64,000 bases of DNA from Pseudomonas sp. WS 5079. GTDB lineage: Bacteria > Pseudomonadota > Gammaproteobacteria > Pseudomonadales > Pseudomonadaceae. Where the stretch lies: assembly GCF_012985465.1 (NCBI RefSeq), contig NZ_JAAQWN010000006.1, positions 248,001-312,000 on the forward strand, written 5' to 3'. The translations under genes were made by a program, and so were the position numbers. Shown here piece after piece: positions 45,053-52,847 of this stretch. The notes beneath the pieces are model-generated. The model saw nothing but the letters and a program-made list of their open reading frames with translations. It had not been told where the DNA came from and ran no database searches. Within the stretch, counting starts at the first letter, position 1. Each line of letters begins with the position of its first letter.

Positions 45053-45128
45053 TCTGTGGGAGCTGGGTTGCCTGGGATAACGGTGTTGGATTGACCACCA
45101 CCATCGCAGGCAAGCCAGCTCCCACAGC
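45053..45128. repeat. REPIN
   Basis: TCTGTGGGAGCTGGGTTGCC (diverged arm) and GGCAAGCCAGCTCCCACAG, between cdhA and cdhB inside the carnitine operon. Confidence 0.88.
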
Positions 45129-45157
45129 TGACCGAGTACAGATCTGGAATTGACGAC

Positions 45158-45631
45158 ATGCCCGCACTGACGACCTACACCACCCACATCATCCCCGACT
45201 GGGTCGATTACAACGGCCACCTGCGCGATGCGTTCTACCTGCTGATCTTCAGCTACGCCACCGATGCGTTGATGGACACCCTGGGCCTGGACAGCGACAA
45301 CCGCGAAGCCAGCGGCCACTCGCTGTTTACCCTGGAACTGCACTTGAACTACCTGCACGAAGTGAAGCTGGACGCCGAGGTCGAGGTGCACACCCAGTTG
45401 ATCGCCCATGACAACAAACGCCTGCATCTGTATCACAGCCTGCACCTGGTGGGCGAAGAGCGGGAGCTGGCGGGTAATGAGCAGATGCTGCTGCATGTCG
45501 ACCTTGCCGGGCCACGCTCGGCACCGTTCAGCGCAGCGGTGGCACAGCGCCTGGCGGCAATCAGCAGCGAGCAGGCAGACCTGCCCCGGCCGGCCCTGCT
45601 CGGGCGTGTCATCGGCCTGCCGGTCAAATAA
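45158..45631 (+). CDS. cdhB: CdhB, betainyl-CoA thioesterase (4HBT hot-dog fold)
   Basis: A 157-residue hot-dog thioesterase: IIPDWVDYNGHLRDAFYLLI carries the catalytic Asp and the YNGH motif of 4HBT-type enzymes, followed by ELHLNYLHEVKLDAEVEVHT. It hydrolyses betainyl-CoA to glycine betaine and CoA, joining carnitine catabolism to GbcAB. Last gene of caiX-cdhCAB. Confidence 0.9.
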   Translation: MPALTTYTTHIIPDWVDYNGHLRDAFYLLIFSYATDALMDTLGLDSDNREASGHSLFTLELHLNYLHEVKLDAEVEVHTQLIAHDNKRLHLYHSLHLVGEERELAGNEQMLLHVDLAGPRSAPFSAAVAQRLAAISSEQADLPRPALLGRVIGLPVK

Positions 45632-45666
45632 AAAAAGCCCCGATCCAGCCGTGACAGGATCGGGGC
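45629..45666 (-). terminator. Intrinsic terminator oriented for minus-strand transcription
   Basis: A perfect 10-bp stem, GCCCCGATCC / GGATCGGGGC, with a 10-base loop, right at the cdhB stop. The A-run (45629-45636) precedes the stem on the plus strand, so the U-run forms only in minus-strand transcripts; on the plus strand the stem is followed by AGAGTG. As a plus-strand element it would be a hairpin without a U tract. Confidence 0.6.
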
Positions 45667-45879
45667 AGAGTGCTTTGTGCGAGCGTGCGGGCCGAGGGTG
45701 ACCAAACCTTCAATCTGCTTGCTTGAGCCTAAGTGTGCCCACAACCATTCTTGGCAACTGGCCCGAAAACGACCTGTTCATAGTCGTTCCAGCCATTGCG
45801 CCATTCAGGCCTTGCCGACCCGCTGACGGCCCACCAGAATCGAACCTGATCGAAGTCTCCCCTAACCAGGATGAACATC

Positions 45880-46143
45880 ATGATGCACGCGGATTTGATT
45901 GATCAGGATGACCTGCTGAGCCAGCTGCGCTCCCTGGGTTTCGAGGTGTCCAGCGGCGCCACTGCCGAGCAGGCCTGTGAATGTGCGGTACGCGGCTTGA
46001 GTGAAGCGCGGGCCAAGGCACTCAAGGGCATGGTCGAACAGATGTATACCGGCAGCGCGACGATTCTGCCGGCGGTGCGCCAGGCGATTGATAAGCAGTT
46101 GTTGCCTGCTTTGGTGGCATTCAGGAAGAGTTCCGGGGCCTGA
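45880..46143 (+). CDS. Small conserved-type protein of unknown function
   Basis: The product is 87 residues, started at ATG 45880 because CCAGGA lies eight bases upstream (an in-frame ATG at 45871 overlaps that site; another is at 45883). It is acidic at the N-terminus (MHADLIDQDDLLSQLRSLGF) and helical throughout, with one Cys pair (ACECAVRG), and resembles small Pseudomonas proteins of unknown role. The upstream region has an inverted repeat AACGAC-N9-GTCGTT (45768-45788) and shares the 11-mer GAAAACGACCT with the gbdR upstream region. Confidence 0.65.
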   Translation: MMHADLIDQDDLLSQLRSLGFEVSSGATAEQACECAVRGLSEARAKALKGMVEQMYTGSATILPAVRQAIDKQLLPALVAFRKSSGA

Positions 46144-46145
46144 TA

Positions 46146-46225
46146 CACCGCTATCGCGGGCAAGCCCGCTCCCACAGGGGAATGCACTCCAAATGTGGGA
46201 GCTGGCTTGCCTGCGATGCAGGCGC
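46146..46225. repeat. REPIN
   Basis: CTATCGCGGGCAAGCCCGCTC with the inverted partner GGAGCTGGCTTGCCTGCGAT, between the convergent small gene and gbdR. Confidence 0.9.
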
Positions 46226-46231
46226 CTCGGT

Positions 46232-47335
46232 CTACAGCCTTACACTGGCAAACGTCGACTCATTGCGCGCCTGGCTCAACGCCGACATCGGCCCCGCCAA
46301 CGGTGACAACACCAACGCCTGCGGAATCGGCATCATCGCCACTTGCTGGGTGGTGTTGGAACCGACGCGTTCATCCCGTGGCGGAATGCCGAAATACTCG
46401 CGGTAGCACTTGGAGAAATGCGGCGTGGACACAAACCCGCACACCGAGGCCACTTCAATGATCGACATCGGCGTTTGCTTGAGCAACTGCCGGGCACGGA
46501 TCAGGCGCAGCTTGAGGTAGTAGCGCGACGGCGAGCAGTGCAGGTATTTCTGGAACAGGCGCTCCAGCTGGCGCCGCGAGACGGCGACGTAGACGGCCAG
46601 TTCATCGAGGTCGATCGGCTCCTCCAGGTTGGCTTCCATCAGCGCGACGATTTCCTGCAGCTTCGGCTGGTTGGTGCCGAGCATGTGCTTGAGCGGCACA
46701 CGCTGGTGATCCTGTTCATTGCGGATACGTTCGTACACAAACATCTCGGAAATCGCCGCCGACAGTTCACGGCCGTGGTCGCGGCTGATCAGGTGCAGCA
46801 TCATGTCCAGCGGCGCGGTGCCGCCCGAACTGGTGAAGCGATTGCGGTCGAGGGTGAACAGGCGCGTGCTCATCGACACCCGTGGGAAAGCTTCCTGCAT
46901 CGACGCCAGGCATTCCCAGTGCACGCTGCAATCAAACCCGTCGAGCAAGCCGGCGCAGGCCAGGGCCCAACTGCCGGTGCACACCGCGCCGAGGCGGCGG
47001 GACTGGCGCGCCTGGCTTTGCAGCCACGACACATGTTCGCGGGTCACGGTGCGCTGGATACCCACGCCGCCGCAGACAATCACGGTGTCCAGGGCCGGGG
47101 CTTTGTGCATGGAGCAATCGGGGGTGATTTGCAGGCCATCGCTGGCCCATACCTGGTTGCCGTCGACGCTCAAGGTGGTCCAGCGATACAGCTCGCGACC
47201 GGACAATTGGTTGGCCATGCGCAGTGGCTCCACTGCGGACGCCAGGGAAATCAGCGTGAAATTGTCCAGCAGCAAAAAGCCGATGGATTGAGGCGCACGG
47301 TTCTGGGGTTGAGCCCCGGAGTTGAACGACGTCAT
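46232..47335 (-). CDS. gbdR: GbdR, AraC-family activator of glycine betaine catabolism
   Basis: A 367-residue regulator. The N-terminal GATase1-like domain (IGFLLLDNFTLISLASAVEP; LGAVCTGSWALACAGLLDG) is followed by the C-terminal AraC domain (VSRRQLERLFQKYLHCSPSR; IIEVASVCGFVSTPHFSKCY), and then a ~50-residue tail. By family it binds glycine betaine or dimethylglycine and activates gbcA/B, dgc, sox and cbc genes. It sits next to sdaB and near cbcXWV as in P. aeruginosa. Transcribed leftwards from an AT-rich promoter region that contains the inverted repeat TTGAATA-GG-TATTCAA. Confidence 0.94.
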   Translation of the reverse strand: MTSFNSGAQPQNRAPQSIGFLLLDNFTLISLASAVEPLRMANQLSGRELYRWTTLSVDGNQVWASDGLQITPDCSMHKAPALDTVIVCGGVGIQRTVTREHVSWLQSQARQSRRLGAVCTGSWALACAGLLDGFDCSVHWECLASMQEAFPRVSMSTRLFTLDRNRFTSSGGTAPLDMMLHLISRDHGRELSAAISEMFVYERIRNEQDHQRVPLKHMLGTNQPKLQEIVALMEANLEEPIDLDELAVYVAVSRRQLERLFQKYLHCSPSRYYLKLRLIRARQLLKQTPMSIIEVASVCGFVSTPHFSKCYREYFGIPPRDERVGSNTTQQVAMMPIPQALVLSPLAGPMSALSQARNESTFASVRL

Positions 47336-47851
47336 CGCGGTATCTCCTCACACAAAGCAGGTGATGGCCTCAGGCGAGGCTCTTGTTATTGCACTCTTCG
47401 TCCGTCAGGAGAGAGGCTTTGAATTGATAGAGCAAATGCCATGCCTAAAGTTGAATAGGTATTCAATAACTCCTGAAAACGACCTATTGAGGTGTCTATA
47501 TAAGCCCGCGCCCGGCGTGAGGATATGAGTCGGAAAAAGCCTACGCTCACGGTCTGTGAGCAGATCGGTAGCACTTGTGGGAAGGCGCTTTCAGGGCGTA
47601 GGAAAAGTGTGTCACCACACGCACAGGTGACGGGTGGTCGGGAGGGAAATCGTTTGGGGGCTACTTATCTGTTTGCGACGCGCTAAAAGGTGGCGTGTTG
47701 GGGGTGAAGTGTTCACTTTATGAGCAGTGGGGTTTGACACTCCGTCATCGCGAGCAAGCCCCAATACCAGTCAGTTAAGCGCAGATCCCCTGTGGGAGCG
47801 GGCAAGCCCGCTCCCACATTTGATCTTCACTGCTTTGAGCATTGGGTTCGC
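47336..47851. other. Gene-free gap between gbdR and sdaB
   Basis: No credible gene. The right-hand half of the gbdR promoter region is AT-rich; at 47453-47468 is the near-palindrome TTGAATA-GG-TATTCAA, a possible operator. The 11-mer GAAAACGACCT lies at 47477-47487. A collapsed REP hairpin is at 47791-47818. Nothing else is recognised between 47500 and 47740. Confidence 0.6.
47791..47818. repeat. Fused head-to-head REP units (perfect hairpin)
   Basis: TGTGGGAGCGGGC, two A bases, then GCCCGCTCCCACA: 13-bp perfect arms with a 2-base centre. A REPIN in which the spacer has been lost. It lies 33 bases beyond the sdaB stop codon. Confidence 0.85.
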
Positions 47852-49228
47852 TTAACACTCGACAGCACTCACCGCCAACCCACCCCGCGAGGTCTCCTTG
47901 TACTTGTCATGCATATCCGCCCCGGTATCGCGCATGGTGCGGATCACCCGGTCCAGGGAGATAAAGTGCTGGCCGTCGCCACGCAACGCCATCTGCGCGG
48001 CATTGATTGCCTTGACCGCTGCAATCGCATTGCGCTCGATGCACGGCACTTGCACCAGGCCGCCCACCGGGTCGCAGGTCAGGCCGAGGTTGTGCTCCAG
48101 GCCGATTTCGGCGGCGTTGCACACCTGCTCCGGCGAGGCGCCGAGAATCTCGGCCAGCCCCGCCGCCGCCATGGCGCAGGCCGAGCCGACTTCGCCCTGG
48201 CAACCGACTTCGGCGCCAGAGATCGACGCATTCTTTTTGCACAGAATGCCGATGGCCGCCGCACCGAGAAAGTAGTCCACCACATTGGCCTCGGTGACTT
48301 GCTCGCTGAACTTCATGAAGTAGTGCAGCACCGCCGGAATGATCCCCGCCGCCCCGTTGGTCGGGGCCGTGACCATGCGCCCACCGGCAGCGTTTTCTTC
48401 GTTGACGGCCAGGGCGAACAGGTTGACCCACTCCATGGCGCTCAAGGTCGAGCCGATCACATTCGGCTTGCCCAACTCCTGCAGGCTGCGGTGCAACTTG
48501 GCGGCGCGGCGGCGCACATTCAAGCCGCCGGGCAGGATGCCTTCGTGCTTGAGGCCCTGCTCGACGCAGTCCTGCATGGCACGCCAGAGTTTCATCAGGC
48601 CGCTGCGGATTTCTTCCTCGGAACGCCAGACCTTTTCATTGGCCAACATCAGTTCGGCGACGCGCAGGTTGTGGGTCTTGCACAACTGCAACAACTCCAC
48701 CGCGCTGGAGAAATCATAGGGCAGTTCGGTGCGGTCCATATCTGCCACGCCGCTGCGCGCCTGGGCTTCATCCACCACAAAGCCGCCGCCCACCGAATAG
48801 TAGGTATCGCGATGCAACTCGGTCTGGGCGCCGTAGACCACCAGGGTCATGGCGTTGGGATGGAATGGCAGGTTTTCGTCGATCAGGCGCATGTCCCGCG
48901 ACCACACAAACGGCACCGGGAAGCGGTTGTCCAGCAGCAACGTCTGCGTTTGGCGCAGGGCCTCGATACGCAGGCCGATCTGCGATGGATCAATCGCGTC
49001 TGGCCACTCGCCCATCAGCCCCATGATCACCGCGTTGTCGCTGCCGTGGCCGATGCCTGTGGCCGATAAAGAGCCATACAGCTGCACTTCGACACGCCGC
49101 ACCTGATCCACAAGCGCACGTTCCCGCAAGCCCTGGACGAATAACGCCGCGGCGCGCATGGGGCCGACGGTGTGGGAACTGGACGGCCCAATGCCGATCT
49201 TGAACAGGTCGAAAACGCTGATAGCCAT
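47852..49228 (-). CDS. sdaB: L-serine ammonia-lyase (single-chain, iron-sulphur type)
   Basis: The product is 458 residues from MAISVFDLFKIGIGPSSSHT (49228); the upstream in-frame ATG (49264) is unsupported. SSSHTVGPMRAA is the family signature; C-terminal cysteines for a 4Fe-4S cluster lie in EVGCQGEVGSACAM and LTCDPVGGLVQVPC. It converts L-serine to pyruvate and ammonia, the last step of choline-to-pyruvate catabolism. Divergent from cbcX. Confidence 0.95.
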   Translation of the reverse strand: MAISVFDLFKIGIGPSSSHTVGPMRAAALFVQGLRERALVDQVRRVEVQLYGSLSATGIGHGSDNAVIMGLMGEWPDAIDPSQIGLRIEALRQTQTLLLDNRFPVPFVWSRDMRLIDENLPFHPNAMTLVVYGAQTELHRDTYYSVGGGFVVDEAQARSGVADMDRTELPYDFSSAVELLQLCKTHNLRVAELMLANEKVWRSEEEIRSGLMKLWRAMQDCVEQGLKHEGILPGGLNVRRRAAKLHRSLQELGKPNVIGSTLSAMEWVNLFALAVNEENAAGGRMVTAPTNGAAGIIPAVLHYFMKFSEQVTEANVVDYFLGAAAIGILCKKNASISGAEVGCQGEVGSACAMAAAGLAEILGASPEQVCNAAEIGLEHNLGLTCDPVGGLVQVPCIERNAIAAVKAINAAQMALRGDGQHFISLDRVIRTMRDTGADMHDKYKETSRGGLAVSAVEC

Positions 49229-49473
49229 TGCGCGAAACTCCTCGATAGCACAGGCCAGGCGCAATAACGCCTGGTGGCGGAGCTGCTACGCTCAAGTCGC
49301 CCAGATGGCGGCATCATCAAGCTTTCACTGCGCCGTCCGGCGTCTCACACCGACATACCCATGCTCACCAGCGTCTTCCCCGTGCAATGGGGCGTAATCG
49401 CCGTTTTTTGCGGCGCAGATCGAGAAAAAGTGCAGTTTTGCCTATGGAAAAATCTGTAAGCGACGTCACCGAC

Positions 49474-49507
49474 ACTGGATACGACCATCCCTGTACTGGA
49501 TACGACC
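49474..49507. promoter_or_regulatory. Candidate GbdR operator (direct repeat, 21-bp period) upstream of cbcX
   Basis: The 13-mer ACTGGATACGACC occurs twice, at 49474 and 49495, identical, with starts 21 bp apart. This is the geometry of two AraC-type subsites on one face of the helix. It lies ~150 bases before the cbcX start in the sdaB-cbcX intergenic region. GbdR is the expected regulator; the site assignment is inferred. Confidence 0.65.
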
Positions 49508-49655
49508 CACCCTGTAGGCGTCAGATTTTCACTGGTACATGATCAGTCTCGACTCGTTTGCAAGGCACCGAGGCTGCACATCGCTCGCACGCCCCAACTG
49601 CAACACTTATAAGCGCGGTCAAGCACCGCCGGAAAAACACCAGGAGTCCAAACCC

Positions 49656-50603
49656 ATGAAAGGTTCCCCCCCGTTGTTGTTGGCCGCCATGCTGAGTCTT
49701 CCCCTTGCGGCCCTCGCTGCTGATCCTGAGCAGTGCAGCACCGTCAACTTCTCCGATGTCGGCTGGACCGATATCACCGTCACCACCGCCACCACCAGCG
49801 AAGTCCTCAAGGGCCTGGGCTACAAGCCCCGCACCACGATGATTTCCGTACCCGTGACCTACAAGTCCCTGGCCGACGGCAAGAACATGGATATCTTCCT
49901 CGGCAACTGGATGCCGACCATGGAAAACGACATCAAGCAGTACCGTGATGCCGGCACCGTGGAAACCGTGCGCGCCAACCTGGAAAACGCCAAATACACC
50001 CTGGCCGTGCCGCAAGCGCTGTACGACAAGGGCCTGAAGGACTTCGCCGACATCGTCAAATTCAAGGACGAACTGGGCGGCAAGATCTACGGCATCGAAC
50101 CGGGCAACGACGGCAACCGTACGATCCAGAGCGTGATCGACAAGAATCAGTTCGGCTTGAAGGACGCAGGCTTCAAGGTGGTGGAGTCCAGCGAAGCGGG
50201 GATGCTCTCGCAAGTGGACCGTGCCACCAAGCGCGGCCAGGCCATTGTGTTCCTCGCCTGGGAACCGCACCCGATGAACACCCGCTTCAAACTCAAGTAC
50301 CTGACTGGAGGTGACGATTCATTCGGCCCCAACTACGGTCAGGCCACCATCTACACCAACACCCGCAAGGGCTACGTGCAGGAGTGCAGCAACGTTGGCC
50401 AACTGCTGAAAAACCTGTCGTTCACCCTGGACATGGAAAGCACCCTGATGGGCAACGTCCTCGACGACAAGATGAAACCCGACGTAGCCGCCAAGGCCTG
50501 GCTGAAGAAGAACCCGCAAGTACTCGACACCTGGCTCGCCGGGGTCACCACCCTTGATGGCAAACCAGGACTTGCCGCCGTGAAAGCCTACCTCGACAAG
50601 TAA
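49656..50603 (+). CDS. cbcX: CbcX, periplasmic choline-binding protein
   Basis: The product is 315 residues from ATG 49656 (CAGGAG upstream). The signal peptide is MKGSPPLLLAAMLSLPLAALA-A. The OpuAC-type fold shows VNFSDVGWTDITVTTATTSEV, MDIFLGNWMPTMEN and LAWEPHPMNTRFKLKYL with cage aromatics. It is a paralogue of CaiX within the same window. It captures choline for the CbcWV transporter. An 11-residue ORF-like leader (from base 49539) is not convincing. The 427-base upstream gap holds the direct-repeat operator. Confidence 0.93.
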   Translation: MKGSPPLLLAAMLSLPLAALAADPEQCSTVNFSDVGWTDITVTTATTSEVLKGLGYKPRTTMISVPVTYKSLADGKNMDIFLGNWMPTMENDIKQYRDAGTVETVRANLENAKYTLAVPQALYDKGLKDFADIVKFKDELGGKIYGIEPGNDGNRTIQSVIDKNQFGLKDAGFKVVESSEAGMLSQVDRATKRGQAIVFLAWEPHPMNTRFKLKYLTGGDDSFGPNYGQATIYTNTRKGYVQECSNVGQLLKNLSFTLDMESTLMGNVLDDKMKPDVAAKAWLKKNPQVLDTWLAGVTTLDGKPGLAAVKAYLDK

Positions 50604-50670
50604 CCGCTGACCCTGGGCCGGCGTGCCGGCCCAGGATGTTTTCCCTCTTCGCATGTGGACATTCACTACC

Positions 50671-51516
50671 ATGCTGACTGAACAGAAAATCCCACTAGGC
50701 CAGTACATCGCTGCCTTCGTCGAATGGTTGACGCAGAACGGCGCCGATTATTTCGACGCGATCGCATCGACACTGGAAACGATGATCCACGGCGTGACGT
50801 TTGCGCTGACCTGGTTCAATCCGCTGGCATTGATCGGTCTGATTGCGCTGCTTGCTCACTACATTCAACGTAAGTGGGGCCTGACCGTATTTGTCATCGC
50901 CTCCTTCCTGCTGATCCTCAACCTGGGGTACTGGCAGGAAACCATGGAGACCCTGGCGCAGGTGCTGTTCGCCACCCTGGTCTGCGTGGTGATCGGCGTG
51001 CCGCTGGGCATTGTTGCCGCGCACAAGCCGATGTTCTACACGATGATGCGGCCGGTGCTCGATTTGATGCAGACCGTGCCAACCTTCGTCTACCTCATCC
51101 CGACCCTGACCCTCTTCGGGCTGGGCGTGGTGCCTGGCCTGATCTCCACGGTGGTGTTCGCGATTGCCGCGCCGATCCGCCTGACCTACCTGGGCATCCG
51201 CGATGTGCCGCAAGAGTTGATGGACGCCGGCAAGGCCTTTGGCTGCTCGCGCCGCCAGTTGCTCTCGCGCATCGAACTGCCCCACGCCATGCCGAGCATT
51301 GCTGCCGGCATTACCCAATGCATCATGCTGTCGTTGTCGATGGTGGTGATCGCGGCCCTGGTGGGCGCCGACGGCCTCGGCAAACCCGTGGTCAACGCGC
51401 TGAACACCGCCGACATTGCCCTGGGCTTTGAAGCCGGCCTGGCGATTGTGCTGCTGGCCATCATGCTCGACCGCATCTGCAAACAACCCGACGCCAAAGT
51501 AGGGGGTGATGCATGA
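50671..51516 (+). CDS. cbcW: CbcW, ABC transporter permease for choline/betaine/carnitine
   Basis: A 281-residue membrane protein with six or seven helices; the BPD permease region shows EELMDAGKAFG-type DVPQELMDAGKAFGCSRRQL and ELPHAMPSIAAGITQCIMLS. It belongs to the ProW/OpuAB family. AUG at 50671 follows an AT-rich spacer with a weak ribosome site. The stop overlaps cbcV by four bases. It probably serves several binding proteins (CbcX, CaiX). Confidence 0.93.
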   Translation: MLTEQKIPLGQYIAAFVEWLTQNGADYFDAIASTLETMIHGVTFALTWFNPLALIGLIALLAHYIQRKWGLTVFVIASFLLILNLGYWQETMETLAQVLFATLVCVVIGVPLGIVAAHKPMFYTMMRPVLDLMQTVPTFVYLIPTLTLFGLGVVPGLISTVVFAIAAPIRLTYLGIRDVPQELMDAGKAFGCSRRQLLSRIELPHAMPSIAAGITQCIMLSLSMVVIAALVGADGLGKPVVNALNTADIALGFEAGLAIVLLAIMLDRICKQPDAKVGGDA

Positions 51517-52691
51517 GCATTATCCGATTCGACAATGTCGACGTGATCTTCTCCAAAGACCCACGCGAAGCCCTCAAGCTGCTGGACGAGGGGATGCACC
51601 GCAACGAAATCCTGAAAAAGACCGGGCAGATCGTCGGCGTGGAAAAGGCCAGCCTGGATATCGAGAAAGGCGAGATCTGCGTGTTGATGGGCCTGTCCGG
51701 CTCCGGCAAATCCAGCCTGTTGCGCTGTATCAACGGCCTTAACACCGTGAGCCGTGGCCAGTTGTTTGTCGAGCATGAAGGGCGCCAGATCGACATCGCC
51801 TCATGCACCCCGGCAGAGCTGAAAATGATGCGCACCAAGCGCATCGCCATGGTGTTCCAGAAGTTCGCCCTGATGCCCTGGCTCACGGTGCGCGAAAACA
51901 TCAGCTTTGGCCTGGAGATGCAGGGCCGCCCCGAGAAAGAGCGGCGCAAGCTGGTGGACGAAAAACTTGAGCTGGTGGGCCTGACCCAATGGCGCAACAA
52001 GAAGCCCGACGAACTCTCGGGCGGCATGCAACAGCGCGTCGGCCTGGCTCGCGCACTGGCGATGGACGCCGATATCCTGCTGATGGACGAACCCTTCTCG
52101 GCCCTCGACCCCCTGATCCGCCAAGGCCTGCAGGATGAGTTGCTGGAGCTGCAACGCAAGCTGAGCAAGACCATCGTGTTCGTCAGCCACGACCTGGATG
52201 AGGCGCTCAAGCTCGGTAGCCGGATCGCGATCATGAAAGACGGCAAGATCATCCAGTACAGCGTGCCGGAAGAGATTGTGCTGAACCCGGCGGATGACTA
52301 TGTGCGCACCTTCGTCGCCCATACCAACCCGCTGAACGTGTTGTGCGGCCGCAGCCTGATGCGCACCCTGGACAACTGCAAGCGGGTCAACGGCTCGGTG
52401 TGCCTGGACCCAGGCGGCGATTCGTGGCTGGACCTGGCCGAAGGCAACACCATCCAGGGCGCGCGGCAAAATGGCGTGGCAATGAACCTGCAGAACTGGG
52501 CGCCAGGGCAAGCCGTGGAAGGCCTGGGGCGGTTGCCGACCTTGGTGGATTCGAATATCGGCATGCGCGATGCGTTGCAGATTCGCTACCAGACCGGCAA
52601 CAAGCTGGTGCTGCACGACAACAACAAGGTGGTAGGGATTCTGGGGGATAGCGAGCTGTACCACGCCCTGCTGGGCAAGAACCTGGGCTAA
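51513..52691 (+). CDS. cbcV: CbcV, ABC transporter ATP-binding protein for choline/betaine/carnitine
   Basis: A 392-residue ATPase of the ProV/OpuAA type. Walker A is GLSGSGKSSLLR, the Q-loop region is MVFQKFALMPWLT, the signature LSGGMQQRVGLARALA and Walker B ILLMDEPFSALDP. After the core (~270), the C-terminal ~120 residues contain a CBS-like part (LPTLVDSNIGMRDALQI; DNNKVVGILGDSELYHALL), which in relatives senses ionic strength. It overlaps cbcW (ATGA). Confidence 0.94.
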   Translation: MSIIRFDNVDVIFSKDPREALKLLDEGMHRNEILKKTGQIVGVEKASLDIEKGEICVLMGLSGSGKSSLLRCINGLNTVSRGQLFVEHEGRQIDIASCTPAELKMMRTKRIAMVFQKFALMPWLTVRENISFGLEMQGRPEKERRKLVDEKLELVGLTQWRNKKPDELSGGMQQRVGLARALAMDADILLMDEPFSALDPLIRQGLQDELLELQRKLSKTIVFVSHDLDEALKLGSRIAIMKDGKIIQYSVPEEIVLNPADDYVRTFVAHTNPLNVLCGRSLMRTLDNCKRVNGSVCLDPGGDSWLDLAEGNTIQGARQNGVAMNLQNWAPGQAVEGLGRLPTLVDSNIGMRDALQIRYQTGNKLVLHDNNKVVGILGDSELYHALLGKNLG

Positions 52692-52717
52692 AGACCCAAC
52701 TGAAGAAACTGGGTCAT

Positions 52718-52789
52718 TGTAGGAGCTGGCTTGCCAGCGATAGCGGTGTTGGATTCACTACCGCTATCGCTGGCAAGCCAGCTCCTACA
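52718..52789. repeat. REPIN
   Basis: TGTAGGAGCTGGCTTGCCAGC and its inverted partner GCTGGCAAGCCAGCTCCTACA, with near-perfect arms and a short centre, between cbcV and a terminator. Confidence 0.93.
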
Positions 52790-52815
52790 TTTGAGCGCAT
52801 TGCCAAGTTTGAACA

Positions 52816-52847
52816 GGCGGTGTCAGTGACGACACCGCCGGCTTTTA
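52816..52847 (+). terminator. Intrinsic terminator after cbcXWV
   Basis: A perfect 9-bp stem GGCGGTGTC / GACACCGCC with AGTGAC loop, followed by GGCTTTTA. It ends rightward transcription from cbcXWV and abuts the stop codon of the convergent betT. Confidence 0.75.

Noticed and set aside
45158..45631. cdhB as a 4-hydroxybenzoyl-CoA thioesterase of aromatic metabolism
   Set aside because: Hot-dog family naming alone would allow this, but the caiX-cdhC-cdhA context points to betainyl-CoA.
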